Assembly: GCA_037447655.1 (NCBI GenBank)
Contig: JBBHKE010001824.1
Coordinates: forward strand, 125,941 to 189,940
DNA: 64,000 bases
Origin: Zygnema cylindricum
Taxonomy: Eukaryota; Streptophyta; Zygnematophyceae; Zygnematales; Zygnemataceae
Direction of reading: 5' to 3'
The notes below the pieces were generated by a model. The model was not told the origin of the DNA, searched no databases, and saw only the letters and a list, made by a program, of their open reading frames with translations. Below, one piece after another: positions 21,801-31,993 of this stretch; positions within the stretch are counted from its first letter, which is position 1; every line of letters starts with the position of its first letter. The translations under genes were made by a program, and so were the position numbers.

Positions 21801-22429
21801 GATCCTTCTTAAGGAACTATCACCAGATACCTCTTTTGCGTGATGTTTCCATAAAATCGGATCTTAAATTTATACACTATGCACGACATTAAGTGGTGGT
21901 CAACAAAGTTTCAATTATTGAGAATAGTGGAAAGATTGGACATAGTCCTCAATATGTTGATGAATTCTTGAAAGTCCACATTATATGATTGTATCCCTTG
22001 AAAAGCCAAGCGAGGAGTAATTAATTTTCCGTAAAAATTTCAAAAAAAAATTATTGATGGGATTTTGCAATCGTAGTTCAACACGTTCACGCCTATTTTC
22101 GTGTTGTTAAAGAAATATGTCTTTGCATTACTTGAAGTTAACTAAAAAGGTATAGAAGTGATATAAGCTTTTCACCCAAACAAATCAAAATTTTGTGGCA
22201 TCAAGCCTGAGACTTATAAAAATGTTTTCTTGTCTTGCAGTGGCTCCACCACCAATCAAATCACCACTTAAACCACCCCCAAGGAAACCACCCCCAATAA
22301 AACCACCTCCCCTCAAATCGCCACTCAAAGCACCCCCGGTGAAACTATCTCCTCCACCAACCCGTCACCCACCACCAAAGACTTCAAAATCCTCCCCACC
22401 TCCAAAACGACCTCCACCCTCCGCTAAAG
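14936..22429 (+). CDS. Leucine-rich-repeat receptor-like protein, nine exons, 3' part not found
   Basis: Exons: 14,936-15,038; 15,160-15,271; 16,684-16,755; 17,786-17,857; 18,508-18,579; 19,547-19,618; 19,902-19,973 (or from 19,887); 21,478-21,764; 22,241-22,429. Phases agree throughout. The product starts with a signal peptide (MAAAMIFATVLVLACHVAFV), then an LRR N-cap ending CDSSGRVIS. Five 24-residue repeats follow, one per 72-bp exon (NLSYEEVGGTIAPEIGNLTK; LYENQLSGSIPSSIGQLTSL), then a last repeat (SNNYFTGPIV), a Cys-rich EGF-like stretch (CGGGGICSNGTNGKTRTC) and a Pro-rich exon (APPPIKSPLKPPP). The architecture is that of a secreted or membrane LRR receptor; no transmembrane or kinase exon was found downstream. 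Without the last splice, the frame ends at TGA 21,776-21,778. Ligand and role are unknown. Confidence 0.82.
15254..15620 (+). repeat. 121-bp tandem repeat, three copies, each with a splice donor
   Basis: GGCCGCGTGATTTCTATGTG recurs at 15,255, 15,376 and 15,497, so the end of LRR exon 2 and its GTGAGT donor exist three times (donors at 15,272, 15,393 and 15,514). Only the first keeps the frame, because reading past it meets TGA at once. Further TCGCACTGAATC-type units continue to about 15,735. Confidence 0.88.
15793..15869 (+). repeat. Long homopolymer G tract
   Basis: Twenty G, one A, then 56 consecutive G in intron 2 of the LRR gene. Strong G-quadruplex potential on the coding strand. The true length is uncertain, as such tracts sequence badly. 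Confidence 0.8.
15870..16330 (+). repeat. G/A-rich low-complexity region in LRR intron 2
   Basis: GGGAGAGG- and GGAAGGGG-type sequence with no reliable unit. From 16,355 to 16,545, GCACTAAATCTAGCAC-type units resemble those after exon 2. Confidence 0.6.
16757..17000 (+). repeat. Tandem duplication in LRR intron 3
   Basis: Two diverged copies of about 124 bp; both contain GACTGAGAGA(G/A)GGGA and TTTGAAAGGGATGG. The segment follows directly after exon 3 and begins with its donor flank. Confidence 0.6.
17094..17426 (+). repeat. Dispersed repeat copy 2 bracketed by short direct repeats
   Basis: ATGATTTACTCGAGAAATGT occurs at about 17,094 and 17,385. Between them lies the copy (17,141-17,360) of the repeat at 572-800. 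The bracketing suggests insertion or local duplication inside the intron. Confidence 0.65.
17740..19975 (+). repeat. Duplicated LRR exon cassettes with shared intron flanks
   Basis: The acceptor side of exons 4-7 is conserved: GGGGATGCGAGGTGTCACAG before exons 4 and 5, a variant before exon 6, and a shortened GAGATGCGCAC before exon 7. Donor sides share GTAAGAAATA. Intronic AAAAGGCATTT precedes exons 5 and 6. Exons therefore spread by duplication of exon plus flanks. Introns between them are AT-rich with no other gene. Confidence 0.75.
18981..19075 (+). repeat. Intronic repeat pair (partner at about 20,112-20,190)
   Basis: Both contain CTATGAGGAGGA followed by TTTAAAC and a CCCTC-rich end. 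The second lies in a GC-richer segment (20,040-20,250) downstream of exon 7. A short repeat of unknown type. Confidence 0.45.
20420..20535. repeat. GA-rich tract in LRR intron 7
   Basis: GAGAGGGAGAGAGG-type low-complexity sequence. The remainder of 20,250-21,477 shows no LRR exon. Confidence 0.55.
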
Positions 22430-24370
22430 GTAAAAGTCAATGGTAATTATGGAAATCCCTTAAAGTTTGCAGAGTCCAGAGTCATCCGGAATTTTTCTTT
22501 TATTAATCGGCTTACTACTAAAGCCACCATATTTCATAAGACAATGTTCATTTTCCATAATTATTCCATATAATCGACCAATTGAGTCCAATTTGTTTTT
22601 TTAGGAATGGTGAATTTTAAAAAAATTATCTCATTTTGTATCGGTTTTTGCAAGACTATGTTGTCTATCTTGTGCTCGAACAGGTGATAAAGGGAACCGT
22701 CCCGAAATTGTGGTAGAAATATATGTATATATATTTTTTTGCAGGGAAAAAAAAATAATGACGACTTTGGGGGAATGCATCCAGAGAGAATCCGTTCTGT
22801 GGAGGAATTTGTTTTAAAAGTGACATGGCCAGTTCAAATAGTCGGCTACTTTGACCTTTAAAAGTACCTTTGTGGCAAGAAAAATAGGGTAACTAATACC
22901 TTTAGTTGACTATGGAATGTGTTTTTTTTACCGGTTATGTTTTTGAATTACTAGTTGCAATATTCGCAGACAATGAAATATGGTTCACATGGTTTAGATT
23001 TTGAGGGTTGTATTTATTGGTTTGCACGTTCTGGTTAAGTATTCCAGTAGGTGTCTATTTTGGCATTATATGAGCAATTGAATCGATAATGGTAAGGTGG
23101 TTGGATAAGATTTTTATTGATGTTAGATGGTTTAAATTATGGTAGGTATTCATTTGAAATGTTTTAAGTGTTTTTTATGGTTTTTTAGGCAACATGGTTT
23201 ATGTTTTTTTTTTCGCGGTAAAAAAGAATGTCATTGATGCTTTTTGATGGTTCTTGAGCTATACATTAGTTAAAGACTTGTCGCTTGCAAAGGCTTTTAC
23301 ATGACAATTTCACATTTTAAAAGTGTTTTTAGTGCCCGTTTTTTTTGGATCGGAAAACCAAACATTTTTAAAAAGAACGTTTATCATTGGCATGGATAAA
23401 ATTAGTGGGCTAATACAATGAAAACTTGCATTTGTGGTTTTATATGTGCAAGAATTTCCCTTCTTGATGTGATGTTTTTAGGTTATGTTTGATGAGCATA
23501 TTATTGTGTTGCCACTTTTATTTTTAGGCTATGGTACCAAATATGGATATTCTAATCAGACAAGAGCCTCCCAGACTGAGCTGTTCAGAGATGGTAGAGC
23601 TAACTTATTGTTGTGGAAGCCGGTTATAAGGGCATACCTTTTCAATGAAATATTACATTAAAATGAGAAATGGATGAAGAGCTTTAAGGGAGAAACTAAG
23701 GGTTTAAACTTATTGCGAGATAAAGATTATGGGACATATTTTATGTTACCACCCTTAATTGATGGTATCCAAATAGTAGGCATGGTTAGCTACAAAATTT
23801 TGAGGGTTCATGAACTCTTTTAGCTTCTCACATCTGGATAGGGCGGAATCATAATATCATATATATATATATATATATATATAATTATTGAATTATAGGT
23901 ATTATGGAATAGACACCGTCTTTTGTGACACGATCACACCGCAAATCAGAAAGCTCAAGTGTTTTCAAATTGATGCGTGGAAAGTTTGCACTCTCATGGA
24001 AAGCCTACTAATATTTTTCTTTCATATATATGGATGTAAAAACTCTTTTTATTGGAAATAGTTTGTGGGTCTTATAAGATTTTTATATTATCTGGTTTTT
24101 TGTGTTGTCATGTTTGATAGTACTATATATTGCATCCTATATGTTTTTTTTTCTCTTTCTTAATAACACATGTTTACTACCAAAATTCTACCGTCTGATG
24201 GGCTCCGATGGGCTTTCGCATGAGCGACTGAATCGCTCAATCCAGCCAGTGGTTAGTGTCCTCAAGCATAACGAACATGTACAATTGGTCCACTTGGAAA
24301 AGCAAAATAAGTTACTTGATAGACGAGCTATGACAACTTCCCATGTCGCATAGGCCATGGGTCTTCGAAC
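22430..24370 (+). other. Region downstream of the Pro-rich LRR exon
   Basis: No transmembrane or kinase exon was recognised. Possible minor exons follow CAG at 22,683 (reading GDKGNRPEIV) and TAG at 23,528 (reading YGTKYGYSNQT), but neither matches a family. An (AT)n run lies at about 23,860-23,884. An ORF at 24,102-24,353 contains SVLKHNEHVQLVHLE, faintly like a kinase segment; not accepted. Confidence 0.35.
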
Positions 24371-24404
24371 ATTGTGGATGCAATTTCACCAAAAGCCACC
24401 ATCC

Positions 24405-24712
24405 CCCCTCTATCTCTCCCCCTCTTCTTTCCCCCTCTCCCCCTCTCCCCCTCTTTTCCATTCTCCCTTTGTCTCCCCTCTCTTTCCTTCTCTCGTCCTC
24501 TTCCCTCTAACCCATTGACTCTCTCTTCTCTCCCCCTTTCGTCCTCTTCCCCTCACTCCCCCCCTCTCCCTTTTTTTCTCCCCTCCCCCCCTCCTCCCTC
24601 CCCCCCCTTCTCTCCCCCTCTCCCAATGCCTTCCCTTCTCTCACCCTCTCCCCACCTCTATCCACCTCTCTATTTCCCTTATGTATCTCTTCCCTTTCTC
24701 TCTCTTTTGACC
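24405..24712 (+). repeat. Polypyrimidine tract
   Basis: About 300 bases of CCCCTCTC and CTTCC sequence. The 118-codon ORF across it is Ser/Pro/Leu repeats and not a gene. Confidence 0.75.
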
Positions 24713-25109
24713 CTCGAACCTAAAATATAATTAAGAACTCTCATTGTTTTTTACGTTGATAGAGGCACTATTTAATCATCGTTATTAACTCTATTTTTGC
24801 TAGTTTTTAAATAGTGTAGCGTACGAAATGCGTCAATTTGTACTAAAATTGCTTGTTATGTCGTACAATCGAGCAGAAAGTGCGTTACCTGAAGACGCCG
24901 ACAGGCGAAAGTGAGTGCGTCGGCACAAAAAAACGCACACAGATTTGCATTCAATAAATAATTCAGTATTGTCCTATGCACATTCATTATTTTTTGAGCG
25001 TTTCTTTGAAAGACTAGGCGGTAAATCGCGTCCACCTTATCAAGAGGAACATGACCATCAATGGTTGTCCATCGTTCCAAGAATCCACATCATCTCGGTG
25101 TAGTGATTT

Positions 25110-25805
25110 TACACGTTTTGTGTTGTAGTTGACATTGTACTATAGTTGAGTAGTTGACTATGTATTGTAATTGAGTACACCGCGAATCGTAATTAGAGTA
25201 AATTACTATAATTCGGTCGCCCGAAATTTCGACTCTAACAATGCTAATTTTTTCATTATTCTATTTAAGGTATAGTTTAATTAGCGTTTTTAATTCTAAT
25301 ATACGTTCGTTTTAAATAGTGTGGAATACGGACGACCTCCAACCGTGCAAAACTGTACTTTATTAAGTAGAAAAGTACAAATAATGATTTAATACAGGCC
25401 GTTATCATGTAACTGCGTTTTAACAAACCGCGTAATGCAAACGTCATAGTGACGATAAACTGTACGTTTTGCCAATTTCTGTAAGAATACCTTATTTATA
25501 GTAGAGGATATTAGCGTGCCAAATTAGAGTACTTAAATAAATTAGAGTAAACTTCATAGTTGAAAAAGCTCTATCACATAAACTAGCGTTCATTACTCTA
25601 TTATTTTTTTAGTTTTTCTACTCTAATTTTTTCATTACTCTAATTACGATTCGCGGTGTAGTTGACTATATTCTGTAATTGAGTAGTTGACTATGTATTG
25701 TAGTTGAGTAGTTGACTATATACTGTAATTGAGTAGTTGACTATGTATTATAGTTGAGTAGTTGACTATGTACTGTAGTTGAGTAGTAGACTATGTACAA
25801 TAGTT
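25110..25805 (+). repeat. 28-bp minisatellite split by a MITE
   Basis: GTAGTTGACTATGTATTGTA-type units of 28 bp occur at 25,110-25,177 and 25,659-25,805. The TA-flanked MITE at 25,178-25,658 separates the two parts, so the array is older than the insertion. Confidence 0.8.
25178..25658. mobile_element. Tc1/mariner-like MITE (481 bp)
   Basis: TIRs CACCGCGAATCGTAATTAGA / CTAATTACGATTCGCGGTG with TA at 25,176-25,177 and 25,659-25,660. The interior is longer than in the 217-bp members and no transposase is visible. Confidence 0.85.
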
Positions 25806-25967
25806 AAATACAGTAAAGTTGACTCACCTACCCGAGCTCGGTAGCCATATCCAGAGCCGGATGGCGCAATTGCTTCACGGGTCAACAATACGCCCGAACC
25901 CTTGGGGAATCATGTGTAATGCCATTTCGTTTCGGCAATATCCGCCCACCAAAAATACAGTACAGTG

Positions 25968-26527
25968 CACCGCCAATCGCTATTAGCGTAGAAGTTTCTT
26001 AAGCGTATAGGAATAATTACCGTGGTTTATGCTAATTAAGAATTTGAAAATTTTGAAAAAAAACATACATTCAAATTGTTTAATAATTCTAATTTGGGTC
26101 TTTTAGAAAAATAGATGTCGGTCGCAAACATGCTTACACTGTTATAAGTATATGTACAAAATTTGACAAATCGTACACAAATCGTACGTTCACACAGTCG
26201 AAACGTGGTTGCAGGACGAATATGTGCGAACGTGATATTTGACAGCCCAATTTCATCCCCTTTTTAGAGCGCATATTCTCATGCGTCCGCGGTTACTAAT
26301 ACTCATTAACTATACCTTTTCACTTAAAAGGGTACAATTTTGTACGGTTTTACACTGACCGTACACCACACTATTTAAACGACAACGTACTTTCGTTCTG
26401 TACAGTACTTGGAAACTAGCCCTTAATGGCGTAAATAAAAAAATAGAATAAGCTACGCTATTTGAGAATAAAAGAAAAAAAAGCGGGACGGAATTAGAGT
26501 ACACTACGCTAATAGCGATTGGCGGTG
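25968..26527. mobile_element. Tc1/mariner-like MITE (560 bp), probably with an internal insertion
   Basis: TIRs CACCGCCAATCGCTATTAGC / GCTAATAGCGATTGGCGGTG. The left inner arm (GGAATAATTACCG ... AATTTTGAAAA) is the reverse complement of the right arm of the 1,621 copy. The extra length suggests an insertion into a 217-bp type element. The right flank is TA; the left flank reads TG. Confidence 0.75.
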
Positions 26528-26573
26528 TACTGTACTATAGTGTACTTTACACATTCAACGTAATCAATACTTA

Positions 26574-27614
26574 GGGCGTGTCCCCATGTAACCGAAACTT
26601 TGAAACATTACTTTGGAATTTAGCGCAGATTTTACGGTGTACTTTTCAAAGTGTGCCTATGGGTGCGTCCCCATGTATTAAAGTATCGACTTTAATCTGT
26701 CGTTTTCACCCAAAACGCAGTTCCGTTCGAGATAAACTTTAGCCGGACAAAAAAACCAATTCTTTAAAAGTACAGCAAACTTCAAGTCGATACTTTGAAT
26801 GTACTTCATGTTTGTCGTCATGTGAACGCATTTTGGCGTTTTCCTTTTTCCGACCACCATGCAAGAGAATCCAGCCCGTCAAAAAATTTCATAAAAAATC
26901 ACCTCGCGACCTGATTTCAGGGAAAGTACCGCACAAAAAACGAATGAAAATTGACCCACGCACGCGCCACACGAGTGGTAAAATTTTAGGACGAGGGAGA
27001 GTACTGGCTATTTTTCTCCCTGCCCGTCATATGTATTTACGGAAAAGACGAGGATGTACGGAAAAAAATATGCAGGGGTCTCGGACCTCCATTTCCATTC
27101 ATGGGTCCTCGGTAGAATTTTGCATCGTCGTCGCCTCTCCCCTCTCCCTCTCACAGTATCACTTTTATCTCACACTTTTTAGAACGAGGCACGACAAAAC
27201 TGGTATGAAATGAAAGATATTTGAAAATAATTCTTTTGACTACCTTTATATATATTTTTATGGCAAGTAGAGCGGAAAAAGTAGAGAAAACAAAATCGGG
27301 TATCCATGGCCGAAAGTTCTTAAATCCGTGACGTCACAAGTGAGCGTGACGTCACAATGTTACAAAACCCTAAACATCTGCCATGTCACAAAATTACAAA
27401 AATCTAGACGTCTACGACTGTTGCTGTTTTTGTTCGCGTCACCAATTTTGTAGTCGTCGTCAACCGTCATAAAGCTGTACCTACGTCTACAACCGTCACA
27501 TTTCAAATTTCCGATTCCATTTTCGCACATAGGGACGCTTTTTAAAGTAGTAGGGAACACTTCGCTACAGTCCAAAATACTTTTTCAAAGTATCGCTTAC
27601 ATGGGGACGTACCC
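26574..27614 (+). mobile_element. PIF/Harbinger-like MITE copy A2 with upstream leader
   Basis: An 87-base leader starting GGGCGTGTCCCCATGT after TTA (26,571-26,573) precedes the main element, which starts GGGTGCGTCCCCATGT at 26,661 and ends GGGGACGTACCC at 27,614. The same leader precedes the copy at 32,081. TGACGTCA occurs twice, at 27,329 and 27,348. Confidence 0.8.
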
Positions 27615-27654
27615 TATGTCAGTCGTTACTTGCGCATTCATTACTTCGAATATA

Positions 27655-28469
27655 TGACAGTTGTAGACGTCTACAAAATGTGCAACAGTCTACGAAACGA
27701 AATGTAGACGACTACGAAACTACAAAACTTCCTAAAAACGGCGACGGTTGTAGACGTTCAGGTTTTTGTGACGTTGTAGATGTTTAGGGTTTTGTGACAT
27801 AGCGCAGTCATGTTACCATGTGACGTCATCAGTACGTAGATTTTCCTCCATGGTTTCCCTATTTCGTTTTCTTATCTTTTATCATTCGATATGCCATCAA
27901 ACTTAGACCAAAGATATTCAAAAAAAAGAAAAAAAATATATCTTTCATTTGATACTATTATTGCTGCATCTCGTGAACATAAGAGAGAAAGAGGAGTGGT
28001 CGAGTGAGAAAGAGGGGGAGAGACGAGGAGGACGTAAAATTTTGGAAAGGACCCATGAAGGAAAGTGGAGGTCCGAGACCCCTGAAATTTTTTTTCCGTA
28101 CATGTTTGTCATTTTCTTATGTGCATGCGCGTGACGAGCAGTGAAAAAAATATTGTGTACTTTCCTTCGTGCAAAATTTTTTGAAAGCGTTTGACGCGTG
28201 CAATCCAGATTTTTTATTCGTCAATAGGGTAGTATTTTGATTAAAATCAGGTCGTGATTTGATTCAAGTGCAAGTGTGAAGATGAGCTGGAAGTGGGTCG
28301 CGATGATAATAACGCCAAACTGCCGTACCTTTCAAGTTCCAAGATGACGCAAAATGTACTTGTGTTTTTTGCCCATTTTTCGTAAGGCGTATTATTTTCT
28401 CGTTGCAAGTCCCATTTTCTGTGAAAATGACGCAAAAAAACCCTTACTTGAACACATGGGGACACGCCC
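27655..28469 (-). mobile_element. PIF/Harbinger-like MITE copy A3, reverse orientation
   Basis: The reverse complement of family A: right end ACACATGGGGACACGCCC then TTA, with GGACCCATGAAGGAAAGTGG and GTAGATGTTTAGGGTTTTG inside. The left end is lost against copy A2, so the two lie tail to tail. The left boundary is approximate. Confidence 0.7.
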
Positions 28470-28472
28470 TTA

Positions 28473-28885
28473 AGTTGCCTCTTTGTCGGAACCGAAAGTT
28501 TCGCTAGCCGTTCGATATGTCTTTCAATGTTTGGAATATGTCGATCGCACGTGTGGTATTTAGAAGGCAGTCCAGCCGCTGTCGCGAATAATGCGCGAAC
28601 GTGATCCCGCCGAATGTCGCATTGTTGATTAAATACTTCCTAAATCCGATCGCTTTTACGACAGAGATTCTCCAAGTGACTTCCGTACAACACATTTAAA
28701 GTTGTAAACCAATGTCGCGCGAGTCTTTTTAATGCTCTTTAATCGTTTTATTTTTTTCTTTTATTGTACGCTCGCACTGAAAATGCTTAATGCGAACGTA
28801 ACTAAATTTTACATTACAAATTCACATTCGACATTTGCGCCTATGTAGGAAGCTGAAAGTGGTCAAGAAATCGTCGGAGAACTAA
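28473..28885. other. No feature recognised
   Basis: Unique sequence between two Harbinger-like copies. A short minus-strand ORF at 28,504-28,695 has no family resemblance. Confidence 0.3.
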
Positions 28886-29880
28886 GGGTACGTCCCCATG
28901 TATTAAAGTACATACTTTTCTCTGTCTTTTTGCCCTAAAATTCAGGGAACTTTGAAAAAAACTTTAGCCGTACGAGAAAATCATTTTTACCAAAGTAAAG
29001 TGAATGTCAATTCATACTTTGGATGTACGGCGTGTTTGTCGTTATGTGAGCGAATTTTGGCGTTTTCCCCTTTTCGACCCCCGGGCAAGAGAATCCAGCC
29101 CAAAAAAAAACTTCATCCAAAATCACCTCGAGGGGGTGATTTTAGTTCAAGTACCGCCAAACAGCGAATGAAAAGCGAACCACGCACGCGCCACACGATT
29201 TGTAAAAATTTTGGACGAGGGAGAGTCCTCGCTATTTTTCTCCGTACCCGTCACGCGCTATGCACGGAAAAAAATTTGTAGGGGTCTCGGACTTCCACTT
29301 GCATTCATGGGTCCTTTACATATTTTTTTCGCCGTCGTCGCCTCTCCTCTCTCCCTCTCACACTATCGCTTGTAGTGTTGGGTATCGAGGACCCTTTGCC
29401 GATATTCGATATATATCGAATTTCAGGTACACGATAATCGATATATCGCTTCGATATATCTCACACTTTTTAGAATGAGACAAGACAATATTGGTATAAA
29501 ATGAAAGATCTTTAAAAGAATTTTTTTTGATTTTTTTTAGGTTTTTATTTAATGGCAAATCGAGTGAGAAAGGTAAAAAAAGCGAAATCGGGAAACCATG
29601 GCGGAAAGTTATTGAATCCGTGACGTCGACGTTGTCACAAGTGAGCGTGACGTCACAATGTCACCAAACCCTAAACATTTGCAATTTCACAAAAAACTAG
29701 ACGTCTACAACTGTCGCTGTTTTTGTTGGCGTCACTAATCGTCGGAAGTTTCGTGTCGTCTCAATCGTCACAAGTTGTACCATTAGTCTACAACCGTCAC
29801 ATATCAAAGTTCCGTTTCATTTTCGCACATTGGGACGCTCTCGAATCTTCACTATAGTCTTGTCAAAGTACTACTTGCCA
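28886..29880 (+). mobile_element. PIF/Harbinger-like MITE copy A4, 3' truncated, with TATCGA insert
   Basis: Starts GGGTACGTCCCCATGT after TAA. Follows copy A1 closely to about 29,850, then loses its 3' TIR against a MITE relic. Relative to A1 it carries about 88 extra bases at 29,371-29,458 rich in ATATCGAT palindromes. Confidence 0.8.
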
Positions 29881-29887
29881 CGGTGCA

Positions 29888-30120
29888 ATTTCTTTGACAC
29901 CCTTTCGCCTCAAACAAATTTTGCAAACGCTGGGTTTTTTGTCTCAAACATCTTCCGTACACTTGTCCGATTGTGGATCTGACGGTTACAATTGAAAAGT
30001 AAGATTCTCAGCGTCCGATTGGCGGTCACAAATTGAAAATCGGACAAATGTGTACGGATAAAAGATGTTTTCACTGGCAATAAAAATAATAAAATATTAA
30101 CCCTAATCGCGATACACGCT
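29888..30120. mobile_element. Degenerate palindromic MITE relic
   Basis: The inner arms resemble 12,862-13,079 (ACATCTTCCGTACAC / GTACGGATAAAAGATGTTTT) and the right end reads CCCTAATCGCGATACACG. The terminal bases are mutated. Confidence 0.65.
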
Positions 30121-30557
30121 GATTCTAAATGTTCCACTACCTACCTGTGCTGTACTGTTTCTTTTTACCATTGGTTTAATTTCAGCGAACGAAAATCTTT
30201 CGACCAAAAAAAAATTGTTACTTTTAGGGTTTTACCCTCCGGAAAACTCTGTAGAAACGACAAAAAGTAGCTGTCTTCACACGTGCAAAATGCCAACACA
30301 CTTTTCAATAGAATGTGTTCGATACACGTGTCACCGGCCTTTCAGAATGCGGCGAAAAAGATATCTCCTTAGATTCCTTTGCGAACGCTTTAAATTTAAA
30401 TTGCTTTGCAGCCTTGGAGGAAAAAACGGAAATAGTTTCTAATTTTCTACATTATCAAACCCTTACATCGATCTGAAAACCAGATCTTCTTTAACTAAAA
30501 ACTGCCACGTGGCCCTTGCTAAAATACTTATCCCTTTGACGTGGCGACTGGTTATCC

Positions 30558-30894
30558 ATGGCTGCCGCCTTGGTCTTCGCGACAGTGCTGGTCCTGGCGT
30601 GCCACGTGGCATTCGTAATGGGATACTACAACCCTTTCCAAACCATGTGGGAGCCTGACAGTAGGTCTCCCCCTCCTCTACCCTCCCTTTCCCCCCTTCT
30701 TGGCCTGCGGCCCTTATGTTCACACGTGCGTGACATGAACCTGATTCGATCCTTCGACTCTCTGTCCGTACGGCTGCTGCAGGGCTGGCTCTGGAGGCGG
30801 TGATCGCGGCCTTCGAGGCGGGAGGCGCCTTTTCCTTGGCGAGCTGCGAGGAAGGCTACTACTCCTGCGACGATTCCGGTCGCGTGGTTTCCAT
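30558..30894 (+). pseudogene. Second copy of LRR receptor gene exons 1-2
   Basis: Exons 30,558-30,660 and 30,783-30,894 match 14,936-15,038 and 15,160-15,271 base for base in length and splice sites, including the intron and the upstream flank from about 30,265. Differences are a few substitutions (M/L, I/V, I/M, A/E, T/A, S/D, I/V) and no frame damage. The donor is GTGAGC, and without splicing the frame ends ..RVVSM-stop. No LRR exon follows: the copy runs into GCACTAAAT-type repeats and then a 10-N gap. It is either a truncated duplicate or a gene whose 3' part is missing from the assembly. Confidence 0.75.
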
Positions 30895-30898
30895 GTGA

Positions 30899-31312
30899 GC
30901 GAATGTCCCTGCGTGCACTCGCCTTGCGTGCACTCTCTCTACCGTGATAAATCCGCTGTGAATCACACACTAAATCCCGCACTAAATTTCGCACTAAATT
31001 TCTCATCGAATTTTGCATGTTTGATTGATAGATTGCGTGCAATCCCTGCTGTGATAAATCCCTGTGAATTTCGCACTGAATCCCGCACTGAATCCCGCAC
31101 TAAATTTCGCACTGAATTTTGCAGCAATATGTGATTGATAGACTGTGTGCACTCCCTGCTGTGATGCGCCTTTATAGCGATGCTTGGGGGCGGTGGCGAG
31201 GCTGGAGGGGAAGTAGGGGAAGGAGAAGGGTGGGGAAGAGGAGGGGGGTGTTGGAGGAGGGAAGAAGGGACGGGGGAGAAAAGAAGCAAGGACTCTATCC
31301 ACGACCAATGGG
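30899..31312 (+). repeat. Intronic minisatellite of the LRR gene copy
   Basis: TTTCGCACTGAATCC-type units correspond to 15,275-15,770 of the first copy, with the 121-bp block present once rather than three times. A G-rich segment follows up to the gap. Confidence 0.7.
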
Positions 31313-31322
31313 NNNNNNNNNN
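31313..31322. other. Assembly gap (10 N)
   Basis: Ten unknown bases. Sequence changes character on the two sides, so the true size may be larger. Confidence 0.99.
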
Positions 31323-31993
31323 ATGAAACAATCGAATGGGACTTTAACTTTTATCACAACTGTTGTGATCAACAAAGCAATGACATTATACAAAAATTAT
31401 GCTTATTGCTACGTGCAACATTAGAGTTTACCTCGCATAACACTCTGTAAGTGATAAATAGAGCACTAAGTTGTGATATGCCAACTCTCATAACTGCCAT
31501 TATCACCGAAGTTTAAAACAATACGACTGCTACTAACAATGGGCGATGTAGTATTTAGTGTACATTTTTTAAACGCTTATAATACGCGCATGATGTCGAG
31601 TTCCACGAACACAATTTTTCACAGGCAAACCTAATTTCGTCATTTGGGCGTCAAAGATGACATCGCACACATTTATCATTGTTGACGTCAGCATAACAAA
31701 ATTTGAAGCCACTATTACCGTCAATACTCTCAACCGTATAGTGTTGAATCACGAGATAAATAGTGAATGTCTCACAATACGCTCCATTTGAGATTACAAC
31801 GTGCATCGTTATTCGTATTAAAAACATATTACAGTAACGAAACAACTAGTGTTGTCAACACTATTTTCAATTTCAGGGTAAGCTAACAAAGTACATGGAA
31901 AAAAACAACCTCCGTAAAGTAACGCACCCTAACAATTATTACTACGCAGAAAAGCAGCCGCGTAAATCTCGGAAGCTTGACGGTACACGCTAA
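31323..31993. other. No feature recognised
   Basis: Unique AT-rich DNA with short ORFs only. Confidence 0.3.

Noticed and set aside
24102-24353. Possible kinase fragment (SVLKHNEHVQLVHLE) downstream of the LRR exons
   Set aside because: One weak motif, no glycine loop, HRD or DFG motif nearby, and no splice sites that link it to the Pro-rich exon in frame.
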